From: Streptomyces sp. BHT-5-2
GTDB lineage: Bacteria; Actinomycetota; Actinomycetes; Streptomycetales; Streptomycetaceae
Length of the DNA: 64,000 nucleotides
Direction: 5' to 3'
Assembly: GCF_019774615.1 (NCBI RefSeq)
Contig: NZ_CP081496.1
Location: 3,472,001-3,536,000 of the forward strand
A program made the translations under genes and the position numbers. Under the pieces are notes generated by a model, which was given only the letters and a program-made list of their open reading frames with translations, did not search any database and was not told the DNA's origin. This document shows positions 1-9,372 of this stretch, in pieces. The stretch's first letter is position 1; every line of letters starts with the position of its first letter.

Positions 1-1
1 C

Positions 2-322
2 CTGGTACGACAGCTCAACCACGAGCGCGGCCGGACCGTCGTCGCGGTACTGCACGACCTCAACCAGGCGGCGCGGTACGCGGATCATCTGGTGGCGATG
101 AAGGCGGGGCGCATCGTCGCACAAGGCCGTCCCTCACAGGTCGTCACCGCGGACCTGGTGCGGGACGTCTTCGGCCTCGACTCGGTCGTCGTGCCCGACC
201 CGGTGACCGGCAGCCCGCTGATCGTTCCCGCCAGGCCCTGGCAGGCGGAAGGCGGCGACGCGGATCCCGCAACGGCGGACACTCCGGTCGCGGTAGGCGC
301 GTCCGCCGCGGATTCAGGGTGA
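2..322 (+). CDS. Iron-siderophore ABC transporter ATPase, C-terminal part (partial)
   Basis: The gene enters from the left edge and is read in the frame starting at base 2. The visible 106 residues are the end of a FecE/FhuC-type nucleotide-binding subunit: the switch-histidine segment VLHDLNQAARYADH is followed by the usual MKAGRIVAQG and a VTADLVRDVFGLD tail that is characteristic of siderophore-uptake ATPases. The Walker motifs lie outside the window. It should energise import of a ferric siderophore with the lipoprotein encoded 190 bp downstream on the same strand. The last ~30 residues are Ala/Asp-rich and not part of the domain. A hairpin overlaps the stop codon, so the two genes are probably separate transcripts. 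Confidence 0.9.
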   Translation: MVRQLNHERGRTVVAVLHDLNQAARYADHLVAMKAGRIVAQGRPSQVVTADLVRDVFGLDSVVVPDPVTGSPLIVPARPWQAEGGDADPATADTPVAVGASAADSG

Positions 323-346
323 CTCCGGCCCTCGGCGGAGTCACCC
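317..346 (+). terminator. Rho-independent-like hairpin after ABC ATPase gene
   Basis: An 11-bp perfect stem (GGGTGACTCCG, 317-327, with CGGAGTCACCC, 336-346) and an 8-nt loop overlap the stop codon at 320-322. There is no T-tract, as is usual for actinomycete terminators. Confidence 0.7.
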
Positions 347-451
347 TCAATCCGTATCCATGAACTCCACGTCTGGCCGGGCCTATTGGCGTTCCCTGCC
401 GGACGCGGAGACCAACTTGCGATCCGGGATGAACTTGTCCACCACCCCACG

Positions 452-470
452 CAAGGTTAGCTTTACCTAA
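452..470 (+). promoter_or_regulatory. Iron box upstream of siderophore-binding lipoprotein gene
   Basis: CAAGGTTAGCTTTACCTAA matches 14 of 19 positions of the DmdR/IdeR consensus as I recall it (TTAGGTTAGGCTCACCTAA). It lies 47 bp before the lipoprotein start codon, which suits iron-dependent repression. Confidence 0.75.
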
Positions 471-516
471 GTTCACACCCGCTTCGCTCTCATCCTCGTA
501 CCGGAAAGGCTCCCAG

Positions 517-1473
517 ATGTCCCGCTCCTTCACTCGCCGCGCCGCAGCCGTCGCTGCCGTCGCCGCGCTCGCCGTCACTGCCACCGCCTGCGGGGGTGGC
601 AAGGACGACGCCAGGACGGAGCCCAAGGGAGGCAAGCACACCGTCAAGACGGCCATGGGCAACGTCGAGGTGTACAACCACCCCAAGCGCGTGGTGGTCC
701 TGGACACCGACGCCCTCGACTCGGCCATCACCCTCGGCGTCAAGCCGGTCGGCGCGGTCCAGGCGGAGGCCGGTGCACCGCTGTCCACATACCTGCCCAA
801 GGACAAGCTGGCGGGCATCAAGAAGGTCGGTCTCATAGCCGAGCCCAACCTCGAGGCGATCTACGGCCTGAAGCCGGACCTGATCCTGAGCAGCAAGGCG
901 CGCGACGAGAAGAGCTACCGGGAGCTCTCGAAGATCGCCCCGACCGTCTTCACCAACACCACCGGACCCGCCTGGCGCGAGAACTTCGAGCTGCACGCCG
1001 ACGCGTTGGGCAAGAAGGACCAGGTCAAGAACATCGTCGCGGACTACGAGAAGCATGTCGCGAAGGTGACCGAGGCGCTCGGCGGCCCCGAGAAGGCCAA
1101 GAACACCAAGGTCGGCTTCGTCCGGTTCGTAGAGGGTGCGGACACCCGCCTCTACAAGAACGACACGTTCGTCGGCAGCATCTTCAAGGACCTGAAGGTC
1201 GGCCGCCCGGCCAACGTGGACGGCAACGGCTTCTCCCTGGACATCAGCCCGGAGAAGACCGACGAGGCCAATGCCGATGTCATCTTCCACTCGACCTACG
1301 GCGACCCGGACAAGGCCAAGGAGACCGCCACCACCGGCGGGAGCATGTGGAAGAAGCTGGACGCGGTGAAGAACAACAAGGTCTACGCGGTCAACGACAG
1401 CCTGTGGATGCTCGGCATCGGCTACACCGGCGCCGACAAGGTCCTCGACGAGATGGCGCAGAAGCTCCGCTGA
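517..1473 (+). CDS. Iron-siderophore ABC transporter substrate-binding lipoprotein
   Basis: This 318-residue FecB/FhuD-type periplasmic-binding-fold protein is expected to capture a ferric siderophore at the outer face of the membrane. The N-terminus has an Arg-rich start, a hydrophobic stretch and a lipobox-like TATAC|GGG cleavage site near residue 25, so it should be lipid-anchored. The mature part begins with the family pattern KRVVVLDTDALDSAITLGVKPVGA, split over residues ~55-80, and ends with NDSLWMLGIGYTGADKVLDEM. An iron box sits upstream and a strong bidirectional hairpin downstream. It is convergent with the NIS biosynthesis operon, so it probably imports that product, although desferrioxamine-type xenosiderophores are also possible. 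Confidence 0.92.
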   Translation: MSRSFTRRAAAVAAVAALAVTATACGGGKDDARTEPKGGKHTVKTAMGNVEVYNHPKRVVVLDTDALDSAITLGVKPVGAVQAEAGAPLSTYLPKDKLAGIKKVGLIAEPNLEAIYGLKPDLILSSKARDEKSYRELSKIAPTVFTNTTGPAWRENFELHADALGKKDQVKNIVADYEKHVAKVTEALGGPEKAKNTKVGFVRFVEGADTRLYKNDTFVGSIFKDLKVGRPANVDGNGFSLDISPEKTDEANADVIFHSTYGDPDKAKETATTGGSMWKKLDAVKNNKVYAVNDSLWMLGIGYTGADKVLDEMAQKLR

Positions 1474-1523
1474 CGGCCCGGCGACCGGCCATCGGCCATC
1501 GCGGCCATACCACCGCACCACAA

Positions 1524-1564
1524 CGCCGGCGGCCCGACACGCACTTCGTGTCGGGCCGCCGGCG
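1524..1564. terminator. Bidirectional terminator between convergent operons
   Basis: A perfect 18-bp GC-rich stem (arms 1524-1541 and 1547-1564, arm start CGCCGGCGGCCCGACAC) with a 5-nt loop lies between the lipoprotein stop (1473) and the minus-strand ligase stop (1589). It can terminate both converging transcripts. Confidence 0.85.
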
Positions 1565-1588
1565 TCTGTGCGCGGTCCGGTGCGGCGC

Positions 1589-2947
1589 CTACAGCCGCTC
1601 GAAACCGCGGACCCGTTCCCAGTCGGTCACCGCCGACTCGAAGGCGGCCAGCTCCGTGCGGGCGGCCTGGGCGTAGTGGGCGACCACCGATGCGCCGAAG
1701 ACCTTGGCGGCGATCTCGCTGTTCTCCCAGCGGTGCAGCGCCTCGGTGAGAGTGCTGGGCAGCCGCGGCACCGACGGGTCGTCCAGGGCGTTGGCGGCGT
1801 GCGGTTCCGGCAGCGGGAGACGGTTCTCGATGCCGTACAGACCGGCGGCCACCGCGGCGGCGGTGGCGAGATACGGGTTGGCGTCGCCGCCGGGCACCCG
1901 GTGCTCGATGCGCATCGAGTGCCCCGAGCCGACGACGCGGACCGGGCAGGTGCGGTTGTCCCGGCCCCAGGTGATGCCGGTCGGCGCGAAGCCGCCCGGC
2001 TGAAGGCGCTTGTAGGAGTTGATGTTCGGCGCCATCAGCAGCGCGAAGTCGGCCAGGCAGGCGAGCTGGCCGGCCACGAAGTGGCGCATCAGCTCGGACA
2101 TGCCGTCGCCGGCGGCCGGATCGGCCAGTACGGCCGAGCCGTCGGTGCCGCGCAGCGACAGGTGGATGTGGCAGGAATTGCCCTCGCCCTCGTCGAACTT
2201 GGGCATGAAGGTGAGCGCGACGCCCTCCTGGGCGGCGATCTGCTTGGCGCCGTTCTTGAAGAAGACGTGGTTGTCGCAGGTGGCCATCGCCTCGTCGTAA
2301 CGGAAGACGATCTCGTACTGGCCGGGGTGGCACTCAGCGCGCGCGGTCTCCATGGTGAGCCCGGCCCGCACCATCTCCCGGCGGATACGGCGCACCACCG
2401 GCTCGATCTCGGCGAGGCCCTGGAGGGAGTAGTCGACGTTGTAGGCGGTGGCCGTCTCCAGACCGTGGTAGCGCCGGTCCCACGCCTGGCGGTATGTCTC
2501 GCGGAAGACCAGGAACTCCAGCTCGGTGCCCGCGAACGCGGCCAGTCCGCGCTCGGCCAGCCGGTCCAGCTGCGCGCGCAGCACCTGGCGCGGGGCCACC
2601 TCGACCGCCCGGCCGTCCGGCCAGACGGCGTCGGCGAGGACGAGCGCGCTGCCCTCGTCCCACGGGAGGGTGCGCAGGGTGGCCGGGTCTGGGCGGAGCA
2701 CGAAGTCGCCGAAGCCGCTCTGCCAGGCGTCGATGGCATAGCCGGGGCCGGTGTTCATCTCGACGTCGGAGGCGAGAAGGTAGAGGCAGGCGCCGAAACC
2801 CTGCTCCGCCGCCTCGTCGAGGAAGTACGGCACGGACAGCCGGCTTCCCTGGAGCCGCCCCTGGAGGTCCGGGACGCTGACGATCACGTCCTCGATCTTT
2901 CCGGCGTCGGCCTCGGCGCGCAGTCGTGCGTAAGGCGAGGTGGTCAT
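1589..2947 (-). CDS. Glutamine-synthetase-like gamma-glutamyl ligase (PuuA/GlnA3/GlnA4 type)
   Basis: The 452-residue protein has the glutamine synthetase catalytic core: metal ligands in GTELEF (~residue 139) and AECHPGQYEI (~207), CHIHLS (~259), SYKRLQPGG and IEHRVPGGDANPY (~347). The GGDANPYLA form of the last motif is typical of gamma-glutamylpolyamine/amine synthetases (PuuA, GlnA3, GlnA4) rather than ammonia-assimilating GlnA, and the adenylylation-site region of GlnA is not evident. It starts with an ATGA overlap on the preceding NIS synthetase stop, so it is the last gene of the siderophore operon. Inference: it gamma-glutamylates an amine such as 1,3-diaminopropane or a pathway intermediate, either as a building step or to protect the cell. 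The substrate cannot be read from sequence. Confidence 0.88.
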   Translation of the reverse strand: MTTSPYARLRAEADAGKIEDVIVSVPDLQGRLQGSRLSVPYFLDEAAEQGFGACLYLLASDVEMNTGPGYAIDAWQSGFGDFVLRPDPATLRTLPWDEGSALVLADAVWPDGRAVEVAPRQVLRAQLDRLAERGLAAFAGTELEFLVFRETYRQAWDRRYHGLETATAYNVDYSLQGLAEIEPVVRRIRREMVRAGLTMETARAECHPGQYEIVFRYDEAMATCDNHVFFKNGAKQIAAQEGVALTFMPKFDEGEGNSCHIHLSLRGTDGSAVLADPAAGDGMSELMRHFVAGQLACLADFALLMAPNINSYKRLQPGGFAPTGITWGRDNRTCPVRVVGSGHSMRIEHRVPGGDANPYLATAAAVAAGLYGIENRLPLPEPHAANALDDPSVPRLPSTLTEALHRWENSEIAAKVFGASVVAHYAQAARTELAAFESAVTDWERVRGFERL

Positions 2948-4764
2948 ATCTGCTCCTGGGGGTCCCGCGCGGGGGCGGTTGCGGTGGCGAGGGGGTTGGT
3001 GAGGGTGCCGTGGACGACGTCGAAGCCCTCGTCCTTCTCGGCGCGGTCGTGGAAGCCGCCGCCGAGCAGCTGCTCCCGGTTGAGCGCCACCCGGTCGAAC
3101 TCGGGGGCGAGCAGTCCGAACTCCCCGAAGCGGTCGGCCAGTTCGGGGAAGCGGGCGTGGTAGCGCTCGATCTCGGCGCGGATCAGGCCCCAGAACTCGT
3201 CCTCCGGTACGCCGAGGTGCTCGGCGACCAGCGGGGCGAAGAACCGGAAGTGCCCGGCGAAGACGGCGCTGAGGAGGGAGTGCGCCAGCTCGCCTGCGGG
3301 CCAGCGCAGCAGCAGCGCGTCGGCCCGCTCGGACAGTCCGGCGTACTCGGGGTGCTCGCCGGGCAGCAGGTTGACGTCCTCGGCGAAGTCCTTCACGGCG
3401 ATACCGATCGGGGTATCGGCAGCGTCGTAGAGCACGACGGTGTTCTCACCGTGCGGGCAGTACGCCGTGCCGTACCGGTAGAGGTAGTGCAGCAGGCCGG
3501 GCAGCAGGGCCGAGAAGAAGCGCTCCAGCCAGGCCCGCGGGGCGAGTCCGGAGCGCTCGACCAGTTCGCCGGCCAGCGCCCGGCCGTCCGAGCCGACCTT
3601 GAGCAGTGCGGCCATGGTGCGGGCCTGCTCGCCCTCGCCCAGCAGCGCCGCGACCGGCTCGCGCCAGACGGCACCGAGGAGTTCGTGGTAGCGGTACGGG
3701 GCGTCCTTGACGGACTCGTACAGCGGGTGGCGCACGGCCACGCCCGCGACCTCGCCCAGCGGGTGGAAGCGCAGCTCGTCGCGCAGGTACGGGTCCGCGT
3801 CGCGGACCGCGTGCAGCCAGGCGCTGACGTCCGGCGCCGCCTCGGTCGGCTTCGTGGACAGACCGCGCCAGACGAGGGTGTTGCGGATGTACAGCGGCAC
3901 CTTCACATTGCGGCGGTGCGGATGGTCGAGGTTGGCCAGCGTACGGATGGACTGCAACGGCCGGTAGCGGTCCGGGCCCTCGCCGAGCAGCACGATCCGG
4001 CCGTCGGCGAGGTAGGGGGCGAAGAGGGGCGCGACGGCCTCGTCCCAGTGGAAGGGGTGCACCGGCAGCCAGTGGAAGTCGAGGGTGTGATAGCCGGTTT
4101 CGGCGCAGGTCTCCTGGAGGACGGCCGCGAACTGCTTGCGGGTGTCCTCGTCCAGTTCCTCGGCAAGCAAGGTGCCCTCGTCCAGACCGTCCACGCCGGA
4201 GTAGGAGGCGAGGCTGCCGTGGACGGCTGCCCACAGCAGGTGCACCGTCCCGGCCGCCTCGGGGGCGTATGCGGCGGCATCGGAGGCCGAGAAGCCCAGC
4301 CGCCCCTTGTTGAGGAGCATACAGGGGTGACCGTCCTGGTGGCCCTCAAGGTCGAGGTGGTCCAGGTCGGCGAGGGCGGCGGCGGGCAGGGCGCGGGCGA
4401 TCACCTCGGCCTCGGCTCGCCGGGTGGCGGTCAGTTCCCGCAGGACCTCGGCCGTGGTGGGGCCGTCCCATCCCAGGACCGGGCGGGCGTCGAGCAGCAG
4501 CCGCTCGGGACCGCTCTCGCCTTCCTCGGGCGCGGGGTGCCGCCGCAGGGTGCCGGGCACCAGCCGCCAGGTGCCGAAAGTGCCGCGGCTCGCGCGGAAC
4601 GTCCAGTGGACGCCGTCGGTGAAGTCCAGCCGGTAGGCGTCGGGGGCGTCGGCCGAGGCGTCGGGCTCGGGGACGAGCAGCTCCTCGTAGGCGAACTCCT
4701 CTACGGCCTTGGTGAGCAGCCGTCGGCCCGCCTGCGCCCAGGCGTCTCGTGTGGTGCGGTTCAT
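2944..4764 (-). CDS. IucA/IucC-family NIS siderophore synthetase (second copy)
   Basis: This 606-residue ATP-dependent synthetase adenylates a carboxylate (citrate or a citryl intermediate) and condenses it with a hydroxamate amine. Family motifs are in order: EGHQDGHPCMLLNKGR (~143), LPVHPFHWDE (~235), SIRTLANLDHPHRRNVK (~273) and YCPHGENTVVLYD (~436), followed by the FhuF-like C-terminal ferric-reductase/transporter region usual for IucA/IucC. It overlaps the MFS gene upstream (ATGA) and the ligase downstream (ATGA), so the genes are probably translationally coupled. With the other synthetase (7546-9372) it gives the two condensations needed for a bis-amide citrate siderophore. I cannot assign type A versus type C with certainty. 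Confidence 0.93.
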   Translation of the reverse strand: MNRTTRDAWAQAGRRLLTKAVEEFAYEELLVPEPDASADAPDAYRLDFTDGVHWTFRASRGTFGTWRLVPGTLRRHPAPEEGESGPERLLLDARPVLGWDGPTTAEVLRELTATRRAEAEVIARALPAAALADLDHLDLEGHQDGHPCMLLNKGRLGFSASDAAAYAPEAAGTVHLLWAAVHGSLASYSGVDGLDEGTLLAEELDEDTRKQFAAVLQETCAETGYHTLDFHWLPVHPFHWDEAVAPLFAPYLADGRIVLLGEGPDRYRPLQSIRTLANLDHPHRRNVKVPLYIRNTLVWRGLSTKPTEAAPDVSAWLHAVRDADPYLRDELRFHPLGEVAGVAVRHPLYESVKDAPYRYHELLGAVWREPVAALLGEGEQARTMAALLKVGSDGRALAGELVERSGLAPRAWLERFFSALLPGLLHYLYRYGTAYCPHGENTVVLYDAADTPIGIAVKDFAEDVNLLPGEHPEYAGLSERADALLLRWPAGELAHSLLSAVFAGHFRFFAPLVAEHLGVPEDEFWGLIRAEIERYHARFPELADRFGEFGLLAPEFDRVALNREQLLGGGFHDRAEKDEGFDVVHGTLTNPLATATAPARDPQEQI

Positions 4765-6149
4765 CGGTGGTTCTCCTCGGAGTGCACGGGGGAAGCGGTG
4801 GCGGCAGTCAGGGGGCGGTCGTCGGCCTGCGCGGACTCGTATGTCCCGCGCCGGATCTGCAAGGGCACGGCGGGCATGCCCGCGGTCTCCGGTGGGCCCG
4901 CAACCGCTGTGAGCGGTGCCGTGACGCTGCTCCGCGGGCTCCGCAGGGACACCACGGCGGCAAGGGCCTGAACAGCCGCGGCGACGGCCAGCGGGAGTGC
5001 GAGGTCGTACGAGACGGCTGCCGTGGCGGCGATCGGTGCGGCCAGCAGACCGGCAGACCGGGCGGTCTCCACGGCGGTGAACGCCGGGCCCTGCGTTCCG
5101 GTCGTGCGGAACATGCGCAGTTCGACGGCGACCTGCCCCAGCCCCAGGCCGACGCCGAAGAGCACTCGCCCGCCGACCAGTCCGGGCAGCGAGCCGGCCA
5201 GCCAGCTCCAGGCCAGCCCGGCCGCGCCCACCGCCAGGGACAGCGGCAGCAGCCGCTCGCCGAGCAGGTCGTGGCAGCGGCGTACGGCGGGCAGGACCGC
5301 CAGCGCGGACAGGCTCGGCAGGAAGAACAGCACCGCGCCGCCGACCGAGCCGCTGCCCAGGCCCTGGGCGAACTCGGTGAAGAAGGGACGCGCCACGTTG
5401 ACCGAGAAGTCGAATGCGACGCCGATCAGCGCGGCGTAGGCCAGCGCCATGAGCCACGGCAGGCGGCGCGTACGAGGTGCGGCGGTGCCGTTCTTGCGGG
5501 CCCCTGCGGCCTTGTCGTCCCGGGTGTCGGGGCGCTTGCCCAGGATGCGGTAGGTGAGCCAGGCCAGCAGGGTGTCCAGCACCGCGAACGCCGAGATGCC
5601 GATGCGGGGTTCCGGCAGGGCGAGGACACCGGCGCCCACCATCGTGGAGACGACCACCGACAGATGGAAGACGATCACGAGCGAGCAGATACCGGTGAGC
5701 CGCGCCCGGGTGCCGTCCTCGGACGACTCGTCGCCGTGCTCGGCGATGAACGCCGGATAGGCCAGCAGGAGCGCGCTGTTGGTCGTGACGATCAAGGTGG
5801 ACAGGGCCAGATACGCCGTATAACTGGGGGCCATGCCCAGGAGCAGGTCGAGGACGGCGGAGCCGCACAGTCCGGCCAGCACGAGTCGATGCAGGGACCA
5901 GCGCCGGGCCGCCAGTCCCCACAGCGGGAGGGCGAGGAGGCCGGCGATCCGGCAGATCCAGAGGTACAGCCCGGTCGCCTCGGGGTCCTCGATCCCGTAC
6001 AGCCGCTCGAAGAGCTGTGGCAGGAACGGCGTCAGCGCGGTCTCGGCGACCAGGTGGAGGCCGATGACCGACAGCAGGACGGACTTGGCGCGGCGCGCCG
6101 ACCCGTCGCGGGCCGGCGCACCGTTCTTCTTCTCGGCGGCCGTCATCAC
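4761..6149 (-). CDS. MFS transporter, probable siderophore exporter
   Basis: The 462-residue membrane protein has about 12 hydrophobic segments and the MFS loop feature after helix 2 (LPLWGLAARRWSLHRLVL, residues ~68-85). Its position inside the NIS operon, with 4-bp overlaps on both sides, indicates export of the finished siderophore, as for the MFS genes in the alcaligin, vibrioferrin and schizokinen loci. A hydrophilic loop of ~25 residues (GKRPDTRDDKAAGARKNG) lies midway, as expected between the two six-helix halves. Confidence 0.85.
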   Translation of the reverse strand: MMTAAEKKNGAPARDGSARRAKSVLLSVIGLHLVAETALTPFLPQLFERLYGIEDPEATGLYLWICRIAGLLALPLWGLAARRWSLHRLVLAGLCGSAVLDLLLGMAPSYTAYLALSTLIVTTNSALLLAYPAFIAEHGDESSEDGTRARLTGICSLVIVFHLSVVVSTMVGAGVLALPEPRIGISAFAVLDTLLAWLTYRILGKRPDTRDDKAAGARKNGTAAPRTRRLPWLMALAYAALIGVAFDFSVNVARPFFTEFAQGLGSGSVGGAVLFFLPSLSALAVLPAVRRCHDLLGERLLPLSLAVGAAGLAWSWLAGSLPGLVGGRVLFGVGLGLGQVAVELRMFRTTGTQGPAFTAVETARSAGLLAAPIAATAAVSYDLALPLAVAAAVQALAAVVSLRSPRSSVTAPLTAVAGPPETAGMPAVPLQIRRGTYESAQADDRPLTAATASPVHSEENHR

Positions 6150-7549
6150 GGGGTCTCTGCCGGTACCGCGACGGCAGCAGGCGCCTGGGCCGGAACAGGC
6201 GCCGGCTCCTGCGGCGCGCCGAAGGTGGTGTACGCCTGCCGCGGGGCGCTGGGCAGGAGGGTGCGTCCGGCCGCGGCATTGAGGATGGTGGCTGCGCGCC
6301 AGGCCCCCAGAGTGAGGTCGGGGGCGCCCACACCGTGCGTGTGCATCTCGGCGTTCTGGACGTACAGGGTGCCCGAGACCCGGGGGTCGAGCGCGACCCG
6401 GTAGTCACCGTCGACCTGGTAGCGGCCCTTGTCGTCCCAGTCGACCAGGTCGGCCATCGTCTCCAGGAAGGCGGGGCGGGAGGCGGCGTAGCCGGTGGCG
6501 GAGACCACGGCCGAGGTGCGGATCTCGAAGAGCTCGTCCTGCTGCCGGCTGCGGCAGGTGAGCCGGTATCCGTCGCCGTCGGCCGCGGCCGCGACGACCT
6601 CCACGGCCGGGTGCAGTGCGGCGCGCGGCTCGCCGCCGCCGATGGTGCGCTCGTACATCTCGTCGTAGATCTCGCCCAGCGTCTCCTCGCTGACTCCCTT
6701 GTAGAGCTGCCACTGTTCGGCCGTCAGCCGCTCCCGCGTGGCCTCGGGCAGGCCGCGGAAGTAGCGGATGTAGTCCGGGGTGAAGTGCTCCAGTCCGATC
6801 TTGGAGTACTCCATGGGCGCGAACGCGGTGGTCCGGGCGAGCCAGCGCACGTACGGGCCGCCGTTGCCCTCGCCGTCCTGGTTGCGCAGCAGGTCGAGCG
6901 CGACCTCGGCGCCGGACTGGCCCGCGCCGATGACGGTGACGTCGTCGGCGGCAGCGAGGCGGGCGCGATGGGTGCGGTAGTCGGCGCTGTGCAGGACGCG
7001 GCCGGCGTGGGCCTCGGTCAGCAACGGGCGCAGCGGCTCGGGCACGACGGGGCTGGTCCCCACGCCGAGGACGACCTGGCGGGCCAGGACGCGGGTCTGC
7101 GCACCGGCCGCGGAGCGGTAGGTGACGGCGAAGGCGTCCGCCGACTCGTCCCATTCCAGCGCCGTGACGGCTGCGTCGAAGCGGCAGGAGGGCAGCCGTT
7201 CGGCGACCCAGCGGCAGTAGTGGTCGTACTCGCGGCGCGGGATGTGGAAGCGCTCGGAGAAGAAGAACTTGAACATCCGGTCGTGGGCGCGGAGGTAGTT
7301 CAGGTACGACCAGGGGCTGGTCGGGTCGGCCATGGTGACCAGGTCGGCGAGGAACGGCACTTGGAGGGTGGTGCCTTCCATCAGCAGGCCGGGGTGCCAG
7401 GAGAATGCCGGCTTGGCGTCCAGGAAGAGCGAACGGAAGCCGGGCGCGCCGTCGGCCAGCGCGGCGAGCGACAGGTTGAACGGGCCTATGCCGACACCGA
7501 CCAGGTCGTAGGGGGTGTTCCGGTCGGGGGAAGTCGAGGGCGCGGTCAC
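6146..7549 (-). CDS. Lysine/ornithine/diamine N-hydroxylase (IucD/RhbE/AlcA family)
   Basis: This 467-residue flavin monooxygenase has the FAD site GVGIGPFNLS (~residue 19), the family sequence PTSPWSYLNYLRAHDR (~78), the NADPH site VIGAGQSGAEVALDLL (~208) and the C-terminal SATGYA motif (~349). The expected reaction is N-hydroxylation of a primary amine, here most likely 1,3-diaminopropane made by the aminotransferase and decarboxylase encoded upstream. The GTG start at 7549 overlaps the preceding synthetase stop. The C-terminus is extended by an Ala/Pro-rich tail of about 25 residues that is probably disordered. Confidence 0.92.
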   Translation of the reverse strand: MTAPSTSPDRNTPYDLVGVGIGPFNLSLAALADGAPGFRSLFLDAKPAFSWHPGLLMEGTTLQVPFLADLVTMADPTSPWSYLNYLRAHDRMFKFFFSERFHIPRREYDHYCRWVAERLPSCRFDAAVTALEWDESADAFAVTYRSAAGAQTRVLARQVVLGVGTSPVVPEPLRPLLTEAHAGRVLHSADYRTHRARLAAADDVTVIGAGQSGAEVALDLLRNQDGEGNGGPYVRWLARTTAFAPMEYSKIGLEHFTPDYIRYFRGLPEATRERLTAEQWQLYKGVSEETLGEIYDEMYERTIGGGEPRAALHPAVEVVAAAADGDGYRLTCRSRQQDELFEIRTSAVVSATGYAASRPAFLETMADLVDWDDKGRYQVDGDYRVALDPRVSGTLYVQNAEMHTHGVGAPDLTLGAWRAATILNAAAGRTLLPSAPRQAYTTFGAPQEPAPVPAQAPAAVAVPAETP

Positions 7550-9372
7550 CGCTGTGCCTCCGTAAGGGGGTTGGGGAGATCGATGTAGACGGACTGGGTG
7601 TGAACGTCGCCGACGAGTTCGTCGAGTCCGTCCACGCAGGTGAGGTAGTTGCCCTTGCAGCGCAGTACGGGCGCGTCGAGCAGCAGGTCGAGCAGGCCCT
7701 TGGCGGCGGGCTCGGCCGTGCGCAGCCGCTCCAAGGCCCCGCGCAGGACGCGCAGTTGGTCGCTCTCGTCGGCCAGGCCGAGGGCGCCGAACGCGCCGAT
7801 GAGGCCCAGCAGGTTGTTGATGCCCAGGTAGTAGGCGACGCGTTCGTCGACGAACGCGTCCTCGAAGACCAGGTCGACGCCGTCGGTGGCACCGGGCAGC
7901 AGCCGTTCGATGTCGGCGGTGCGGGACTCGGCCAGGTAGTAGCCCTGGCTGTCGCGGTACCAGCCCGCGCAGGGCAGGCCGACGGCGTCGAGGGCGACGA
8001 GGGTGTTCTGGTGGTGCGGCTCCAGGGCGATGCCGTACCGGGCCTGGAGGCGGATCAGGGGTACGGCGAGGACCTCCAGATAGCGCTCCAGCCAGCGCGC
8101 CGACGCCTCGGCGGTGGAGACGCCGAGCGCACCCGCGGCGCGCTCGACCGCCGCGCACAGCAGGGCCCGGTGGCGGGGCGGTGTGCCGTCGCCGGGACCG
8201 GTCCGCTCGGCCAGCAGTCCGGCCACGCACAGTCCCTCGGGCCGGCCGTGTCCACCACCCCGGAAGGGGTTGTCGCGGATCGCGGTCTCCAGACCGGTCT
8301 CCGGGCCGTCCGCACCGGCCGAAATCCAGGCGAAGTCGCGCAGGATGCCGAACTCGGGGTGCTCGGCGCGCAGCCAGTCGGCGGGGCCGGCAGCCAGGAG
8401 CTGGGCGGCGCGGACGCCGAGCCGCAGCTCGCTGCGCAGGTTGTTGCGGCGGGAGTTGGTGATCCGCATGCCCAGGGACAGCTTCAGCATCACGTCGGAG
8501 TCCGGCCGCTGGACGGTCCGTACGGAGGACGTGGGGTACCAGTCGGGCCCGGCCGCGCCGAGCGGGCGCAGCAGCCCGGCATCGACGAGGGCGGCGACCT
8601 CCGGGCGGTCCAGCACCTCGCGGGCCTGCCAGGGGTGCGCGGGCACCGGCACCATGCCCTCGGGCAGGCCGAGCCCGGCGGCGAGCGGGCGCAGCAGCTC
8701 GGCGACCGGCCGTCCGTCTGCGCTCTGGCCGACCACGATCTCGGGGTGGGCGGCGAACCAGTGCAGGGGGAAGGAGCCGCGCAACTCGGGCGAGTACGCC
8801 GCCAGTTCCGCGTCCGACGCCTCTTCGCGGCTCTTGGGCGCCGGGTGGAACGGGTGTCCCAGCAGCAGGGCCTGCTCGCTGTCGAGGAACGGCGTCGGGC
8901 CCTGGATGCCGGGGGACTCGGCGCGTCGGCGCTCGATGTGGGTGGCGGTGCGCCGCGCGGAGTTGAGCACCCGCGCGGCCGCGTCCGCGCCGTGGTGCGG
9001 CGGTGCGCCGCGGCCCAGGGTGGTCTCGCGGATCAGCGCCGCCGCCACCAGCGAGGCGTCGGCGGGCAGGCCGCTGCCGTCGCCGGCGGCGGCCAGGCGG
9101 GGCGCTCCGAAGCGGTGCCAGCCGGTGGCCGACCGGTAGCGGACGGGCACCGACAGGGTCAGCTGACTGGCCGGCAGGTTCAGCAGCAGCGCCTGGCCGG
9201 TGGCGGGCACGTCGGTGCCGGTCTCGCGTACGTAGGCGCGCAGCAGCGTCTCCATCGCCGCCGCGTCGCCCGCACGCAGGGCGTCGGCATCGTCGAGCGG
9301 GTCGGGGCCGACGGCGGGCTCGGGCAGGGCCGGGGCCGTGTCCGTGCGGCGGGCTTCGACGGGGTGGTTCAC
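7546..9372 (-). CDS. IucA/IucC-family NIS siderophore synthetase (first copy)
   Basis: The 608-residue protein has all family landmarks: GHPFHPAPKSREE (~172), VPAHPWQAREV (~246), SVRTVQRPDSDVMLKLSL (~284), MRITNSRRNN and EPHHQNTLV (~452). The GTG start at 9372 overlaps the decarboxylase stop (GTGA) and gives the normal family length; the longer open frame upstream is out-of-frame coding for the decarboxylase. It should form the first or second amide/hydroxamate bond between citrate and an N-hydroxy-N-acyl diamine. The N-terminal ~40 residues are acidic and lack obvious homology. Confidence 0.94.
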   Translation of the reverse strand: MNHPVEARRTDTAPALPEPAVGPDPLDDADALRAGDAAAMETLLRAYVRETGTDVPATGQALLLNLPASQLTLSVPVRYRSATGWHRFGAPRLAAAGDGSGLPADASLVAAALIRETTLGRGAPPHHGADAAARVLNSARRTATHIERRRAESPGIQGPTPFLDSEQALLLGHPFHPAPKSREEASDAELAAYSPELRGSFPLHWFAAHPEIVVGQSADGRPVAELLRPLAAGLGLPEGMVPVPAHPWQAREVLDRPEVAALVDAGLLRPLGAAGPDWYPTSSVRTVQRPDSDVMLKLSLGMRITNSRRNNLRSELRLGVRAAQLLAAGPADWLRAEHPEFGILRDFAWISAGADGPETGLETAIRDNPFRGGGHGRPEGLCVAGLLAERTGPGDGTPPRHRALLCAAVERAAGALGVSTAEASARWLERYLEVLAVPLIRLQARYGIALEPHHQNTLVALDAVGLPCAGWYRDSQGYYLAESRTADIERLLPGATDGVDLVFEDAFVDERVAYYLGINNLLGLIGAFGALGLADESDQLRVLRGALERLRTAEPAAKGLLDLLLDAPVLRCKGNYLTCVDGLDELVGDVHTQSVYIDLPNPLTEAQR